The notes below the pieces were generated by a model. It saw only the letters and a program-made list of their open reading frames with translations, was not told where the DNA came from and did not search any database. DNA of 5,263 bases, from the NCBI GenBank assembly GCA_948525355.1, contig CAOSOP010000087.1, positions 1 through 5,263 on the forward strand. The letters are read 5' to 3'. Below are positions 1 through 5,263 of this stretch, piece after piece (within the stretch, counting starts at the first letter, position 1; each line of letters starts with the position of its first letter). Source of the DNA: an uncultured Bacilli bacterium. Lineage in GTDB: Bacteria > Bacillota_I > Bacilli_A > RFN20 > CAG-288. A program made the translations under genes and the position numbers.

Positions 1-61
1 TTTGGAGCATAAATAACTGGCCAAAAAACTACCAAGCGACCCAGCAAAAAGGCGAAGCAAC

Positions 62-2827
62 TTATATTGTATTAATATACTTTATTGGAGTTTTTTCCTT
101 AATTTCTCTACATGCTATGTACCCTGTAAAAATGGTTGTTATTATGCAAATACAAAATATCATCAAGTATGGAATTACACTAAGTTTAACCTCTCCACCA
201 ATTAATTCTTTAAGTGATTTGTTAAATATAATTTGTACAGCAAAAAGCATGAATACTGCGCTAATACTAGCAGCGGTTTCATATATAAATCCTATTGCAA
301 AATACCCCTTTTTAATATCGCCTAGTGTTATTCCAAATGAAAGATTTCTAGCTATATTTTTCTTATCCTCAATAATAAAAAGTGATAGTGTAAATATCAG
401 TAAAAAACATGATATTATAAATATTAATATGGTAAAAATAGTCAATGCTATGATGATTGGAAAAATACTATTATTCAGTGTTTTATATGTTTCTAGACCA
501 GGTAAAGAAAAAAAGAAGTCTTTATTCTCTTTTTGTAATATTTCTTTAACTTCATTTAATTCTTTATTAGTTAAATCTAATCTATAACTTATATTAGTGA
601 TTTTACATCCACTATTGGTCTTTAAATGTTTAAGTGAAAATATTTGTAAGAATAAATCATCATGATAAAAGCAAGGTCTATTATCGTTAATTACACCGAC
701 GATATTTATAGTACCTTGTATAAATATCGGACGTAGAGCATTGCTTGTTTTTTCTATATCAGATAAAAAAGCATAGTGCAGCTTACTGTTCTTTTCACTG
801 CTATATCCTAATTTTTTCGCCAATGCAGATGAAATTAATATTTCATTTTCATCACTAAACATTCGTCCATCAATTTTTTCACTATTATACGGTTTAAAAG
901 TAGCACCATTTTGTTTTAAATTCGAATAGACATCACTGCTGATAACATCATTAATAGAGCTCATCGATAATTCTCTTAAATTTGTTAATGAATCATCGGT
1001 TGTACTATTATTATCAATAATATCGTTCAAAAGATTTTTCTTTAAAGAAAAGTACATTGGATTATTAAATCCATTAATTATTCCACTAGTTCCACTGAGA
1101 TATAATTCTGATGAATAAAATCTATTTTTTATTTTATCAAAATACTTTTCTTCAAGATCCTTATTCGAACTCATTCTTTTAACCCTTGAGTTTTCAACGC
1201 CCAAACGTACATTCATAAAATGATTACTATTCATTTCTAATGGGTTAGGTAATAGCATATAGTTTTCAAAATCATTTCTCACTAAAAACTCCTTAATAAA
1301 ATAGTTCATACTTTCTTCAGATAAAATCAAGCAAGTTTCCTGCTTCACCGTCCATGGATATTTATCACTTGATTCCTTATTCGTACTTATCTCAAGTTTC
1401 AATTCATTCTCAACAAAGTTTTGCACAAAATCATATTTATTATGAATGATGGTAACCACATCAGTTGATATCAATTCTTTTACAGTAAATATAACTTCAT
1501 TCTCATATTTCCAAGAATTATTTTTCAAGTAGATACAAATCCTAAATCTATTGTTTTGAATTACCTTGTTTATACTTTTTATATCATTATCACAACCGAT
1601 ATAATTAGAAAAGTTGCTAACCAAAGTATTATCTGCCCCAATTATTACCTCATCATATTCTAAACTTTCAGTATTTATACTTTGTTTATCGTATAATTCA
1701 TCAACATAGATTGTATTTATTAAATCATTAATTCTAAGCGACGAAGTAATGCTTTTATCATCATACAAAAAGTTAATTCTATTTTCATCTTTAAACATAG
1801 TCGTAAAATCACCAGAATAATACTTGGCAATTCCCTTAATTTCTTTATCAAAGCTACTCTTAATCAAGTTCAACCCCTTATAATCTATATCCGTTCTTTC
1901 ATCATTTAAGATTTCCTCATTTTTTCTTTCTATCAACAATGAATCTTTATAAATGCTATTTGTTAGACTTGAAACTATATTTCCTCTAACATTTAGCAAC
2001 AAAAAACAACTCATTCCTAATGAGAAAAAAGATACAGAAAGTGCAAGTAGATTCATAGTCAATCTTGATTTAAAAGCAAAAATCTTTTTTATTCCATTTA
2101 ATATCTGATTAAAAAAACTTATATGCTTGACTTTATTATTTTGAAAACCAATGCATGATTTATACTTTTTATAGTTAACTTCAAAGTTCTTTATTGTTCC
2201 ATCACTAATGTTAATAACATTATCTTCAGCACTTATCTCATCTTTTTGATGTGTTATAACTAAAACTAATGAATTAAGACTCTTTTTTCTTAATAACTCT
2301 ATAACTCTTTCTCGATTACACTTATCAAGTCCATTCAGCGGTTCGTCTAATATATAAAGTTTAGCGTTTTTATATATGCACCTACCTATGCTAACTCTTT
2401 TCAATTCTCCTCCACTCAATGATTTGACTTTAAAATTTTCTTTTCCTTTTAAATCCAAATCATCAAGAATTCTATTTAATCGATTTTTATTTGCTCTTGA
2501 AGTATTGCTAATATAATCTGAAAATAAAATATTATTTTTAACACTTTCATTTAATTCAAGTTGATCGTCTTGAAATGCAATAGATATCTCCTTTTGCCTT
2601 AAAAGAACTTTTTCATGATAATTTAATTTTTTATACTCTCTATCATCAAATATTATTTCACCATTATATTCTTCATCAATTAAATCTATTATATTACATA
2701 GAGATGTTTTTCCAGATCCAGAATTACCTAAAATAAAAAACAAACCATTATTAGGAAAAGATATGTTTATATCCTTTAATACTATGTTATTATTATAACT
2801 TTTGCTTACATTTTTAAGTTTTAACAT
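62..2827 (-). CDS. MacB-type ABC transporter, fused ATPase-permease with oversized extracellular domain (921 aa)
   Basis: Predicted membrane ABC transporter half, ATPase and permease in one chain. Residues 1-215 form the ATPase: Walker A GNSGSGKTS (34-42), Q-loop Q86, signature LSGGE (137-141), Walker B LYILDEP with E162, D-loop GLD (166-168), H-loop H193. The basic linker (about 215-255) precedes TM1 (257-279). An outside domain spans about 280-786, then TM2 (788-819), TM3 (841-868) and TM4 (884-904), ending in TPIKYINTI, an FtsX-like tail. The MacB_PCD-like motifs are DGRMFSDENEILISSALAKKLG (about 653-674, quoted in part) and INIVGVIND (707-715). The segment EDKKNIARNLSFGITLGDIKK (820-840) fits the cytoplasmic loop after TM2 in FtsX permeases. 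Start: an ATG 14 codons further upstream (2869) is open, but it lies within the preceding gene and lacks a ribosome site; ATG at 2827 follows AGGAG and begins the ATPase fold directly. The outside domain is about twice the usual MacB size. Substrate unknown. Family confident, partner and cargo inferred. Confidence 0.93.
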   Translation of the reverse strand: MLKLKNVSKSYNNNIVLKDINISFPNNGLFFILGNSGSGKTSLCNIIDLIDEEYNGEIIFDDREYKKLNYHEKVLLRQKEISIAFQDDQLELNESVKNNILFSDYISNTSRANKNRLNRILDDLDLKGKENFKVKSLSGGELKRVSIGRCIYKNAKLYILDEPLNGLDKCNRERVIELLRKKSLNSLVLVITHQKDEISAEDNVINISDGTIKNFEVNYKKYKSCIGFQNNKVKHISFFNQILNGIKKIFAFKSRLTMNLLALSVSFFSLGMSCFLLLNVRGNIVSSLTNSIYKDSLLIERKNEEILNDERTDIDYKGLNLIKSSFDKEIKGIAKYYSGDFTTMFKDENRINFLYDDKSITSSLRINDLINTIYVDELYDKQSINTESLEYDEVIIGADNTLVSNFSNYIGCDNDIKSINKVIQNNRFRICIYLKNNSWKYENEVIFTVKELISTDVVTIIHNKYDFVQNFVENELKLEISTNKESSDKYPWTVKQETCLILSEESMNYFIKEFLVRNDFENYMLLPNPLEMNSNHFMNVRLGVENSRVKRMSSNKDLEEKYFDKIKNRFYSSELYLSGTSGIINGFNNPMYFSLKKNLLNDIIDNNSTTDDSLTNLRELSMSSINDVISSDVYSNLKQNGATFKPYNSEKIDGRMFSDENEILISSALAKKLGYSSEKNSKLHYAFLSDIEKTSNALRPIFIQGTINIVGVINDNRPCFYHDDLFLQIFSLKHLKTNSGCKITNISYRLDLTNKELNEVKEILQKENKDFFFSLPGLETYKTLNNSIFPIIIALTIFTILIFIISCFLLIFTLSLFIIEDKKNIARNLSFGITLGDIKKGYFAIGFIYETAASISAVFMLFAVQIIFNKSLKELIGGEVKLSVIPYLMIFCICIITTIFTGYIACREIKEKTPIKYINTI

Positions 2828-5263
2828 TATCTTTCTTCTCCTAACAAAACTGGAATACTTGTATTCCATAGACTCTTATACGATAGTCTTGCCCCAAAAT
2901 AAGATGCAAAAAATGAAAAGCACGCCATAACTACATTTATCGGTGAAAATATTGGCATTTTTAAAAACATCGGTAAATTCATATTTTTTAATATAGCTGT
3001 ACCCGATAAAGAAAATATTTGTTGAAAAAACAAAGAAATGATAAAAACTAGAACTGCAAATATATAGCTCAATGAAAAGTACACTCGCTTATATGAGCCT
3101 TTACCGATTTTAAATGCTTTAAATAAAGTCAATTTTTTCCTCTGCTCTTCATACAAAGTTTTTATTGTAATGACATAAAGTGAAAAAGAACAGATAAGAA
3201 GTAGGGATAAAAAAAGAATAAAAACACTGCTAATACTAGTAACTATCATTATAGAATTATCAATATTATCTAAAGCAATAGATTTCATTCGAAATTCATC
3301 TCTAAGCATCTTATTTAAACTAATTGGATCCGCAACATAGTAGTAACCATATTGTCCTCTAAATTCATCTTCTTCTATACTATATTTTTCAATTCTGTCA
3401 ACAACTGAAATCGCCTCATTAGCTTTTATAGATAAATTATTTAAATAAATATTTTTTAAATAAGAAAACATCTCACTATAAGAATAATAAATAGCAGGTT
3501 TGGCAAATAAAGAAGTTTCATTTACAACACCTACAATACTAAAACTTATGTCTAAATCTAACGAATCAAAGATCTTTTCTTCTTTATAATAAGTCTTAAT
3601 CTGCGCTTCAAATCTATTACTAAAAGAAAACGATTCAAATTCCTTAACTTTAAATCTTTTTATAAACTCGTTATTAACAACAACTTCATTATATTTTGTC
3701 GCCTTCCTCCCACGATCTACAAATCTTGAGCCTATATCTGGTTCAAACATACAAATCCTGTATTCACTATTTCTTTCATTAAAAACTTTTATGCTACTAC
3801 CAAGTATTCCATCAAAAGAAGCATATTCTTCAAAATTTATTTCACCAACATTATTATTTAAATCATCTATGCTAGGATACTTAAGTTTTTCTAGAGTAAA
3901 GCCACCATTATCAATAACCTGACTTATCTTAGAAATTCTTGCAAAATTATAATTATAAATTGTTTCACTAGAAGAAATGAACATATTCTTACCAAAAACT
4001 GATACTTGAATAGATAAGGCTAGAATACCAAGAACAAGAGAAATAAATATAATTGCAACTATATTTCTTTTAGGTTTAAATCTAAACCATTTTAAAGTAA
4101 TATTAAACGCTCTTTTGATACTTGTTTTCTTTAAATGCTTCGGCATGTTTTTTTTATCGCATATTAAATCATCTTTATCAGCTCTCATTTTCTTTTTTAT
4201 AAATTTTCCATCTATAAACTCATAAACAAAATCGCCATAATCAAAAGCTAATTGTCTATTATGTGTAACCATGATAACTAAGCGTTCCTTAGATAATAGC
4301 TTCAATATCTTCATCAATTCTATGGACGAACTAGAATCCAATGAACCTGTAGGTTCATCAAGAAGAATAATATCTGTATTTTCAACTAATGCTCTAGCGA
4401 TATTAATTCTGCCTTTCTCTCCACCTGATAACTCAACAACACTTTTATTAAGCATAGTTTTATCAAATTCAATTTTAGTTAATGCATCTCTTGCAGATAT
4501 AATTGACTCATCATAATTGTGTCCTTTTAAAAGCAAAGGTAAAGCAACATTTTCCAATATAGAAAACTCATTTAGTAAAAAGCAATTTTGAAATACGAAC
4601 GAAGTTGTCACATTTTTTCTAAACCTTATGCTTCCTTCCAAAGGCTTTAAATATCCAGCTATCAATGAAAGAATAGTCGACTTACCACATCCAGATTGGC
4701 CAAGAACAACTACAAGTCCACTATCATAACAATCAAAAGATACATCATCTAAAACTCTCTGATTATCGTGATATGAAAAACACAGATTTCTTACCTTTAA
4801 TAGTTCCATCACTTAATATAGAAATTAAACTATTTCTTTGCTATACTTTTTTACAGATAAAATCATAGAGGTGATATATGAAAAATTATCCAGAATGGAA
4901 TGATAGAGAAATCATTAATGATAGAGAGAACAGATTTTGTACTTGTTATAAAAACGATGACGGATCAATTTTCTATATTGAACCCGCTTTTTATACAACA
5001 TTACAAAACTTCAAACTTCTTTATTCTAACCGTTATAATGATTTAATTAATAAAATGGATCAAATAGTTAGAAAGAACAAACTTGTAGTGTTTACTGCTG
5101 ATGAGGATGAACCGCTAACAAAAATCGACGATTCAAGACATGCGATATTTTTAACAATAACAGATGTAGCCAATATGATAAAAGTTATTATATCTGATAA
5201 TAGCCGCGGTTGCGATTACGGCGACTAACTCACCCCCAACTATGGCGCCACCGAGGGAGCTTC

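Overview
The window is AT-rich (roughly 70% or more A+T by eye over most of its length). Coding is dense, all three stops are TAA, AGA is a common arginine codon, and Trp is read from TGG with no in-frame TGA. This suggests a low-GC Bacillota (Firmicutes) chromosome or contig using the standard code. I cannot name a species from the sequence.

Layout: almost the whole window (62-4809, minus strand) is a two-gene operon of MacB-type ABC transporters, each carrying its ATPase domain and FtsX-like permease domain in one polypeptide. The upstream gene (2827-4809, 660 aa) and the downstream gene (62-2827, 921 aa) share one base in a TAATG stop/start overlap. An AGGAG ribosome binding site sits inside the end of the first gene, so they are very likely co-transcribed and translationally coupled. 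Both ATPase domains have intact Walker A, Q-loop, LSGGE signature, Walker B glutamate and H-loop. Both permeases have one membrane helix, a large outside domain, then three helices. The outside domains differ greatly in size (about 245 against about 505 residues), and the larger one seems to contain two MacB_PCD-like units. An obligate heterodimer is a reasonable inference. The substrate is unknown; peptide or antibiotic export or resistance, lipoprotein handling, or a mechanotransmission role are all possible.

Divergent from the operon, after a 68-bp intergenic region, is a 116-aa soluble protein of unknown function (4878-5228, plus strand). It has a good extended -10 promoter and a clean ribosome binding site. 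By contrast the ABC operon has no clear Shine-Dalgarno, and its only -10-like element overlaps the -35 of the divergent promoter.

Both ends of the window look compositionally foreign: 5203-5263 is 64% GC and about 1-61 is 43% GC. These could be boundaries of an inserted AT-rich block, contig chimerism, or the two halves of one segment if the molecule is circular. No RNA gene, CRISPR array, insertion sequence or convincing terminator was seen.
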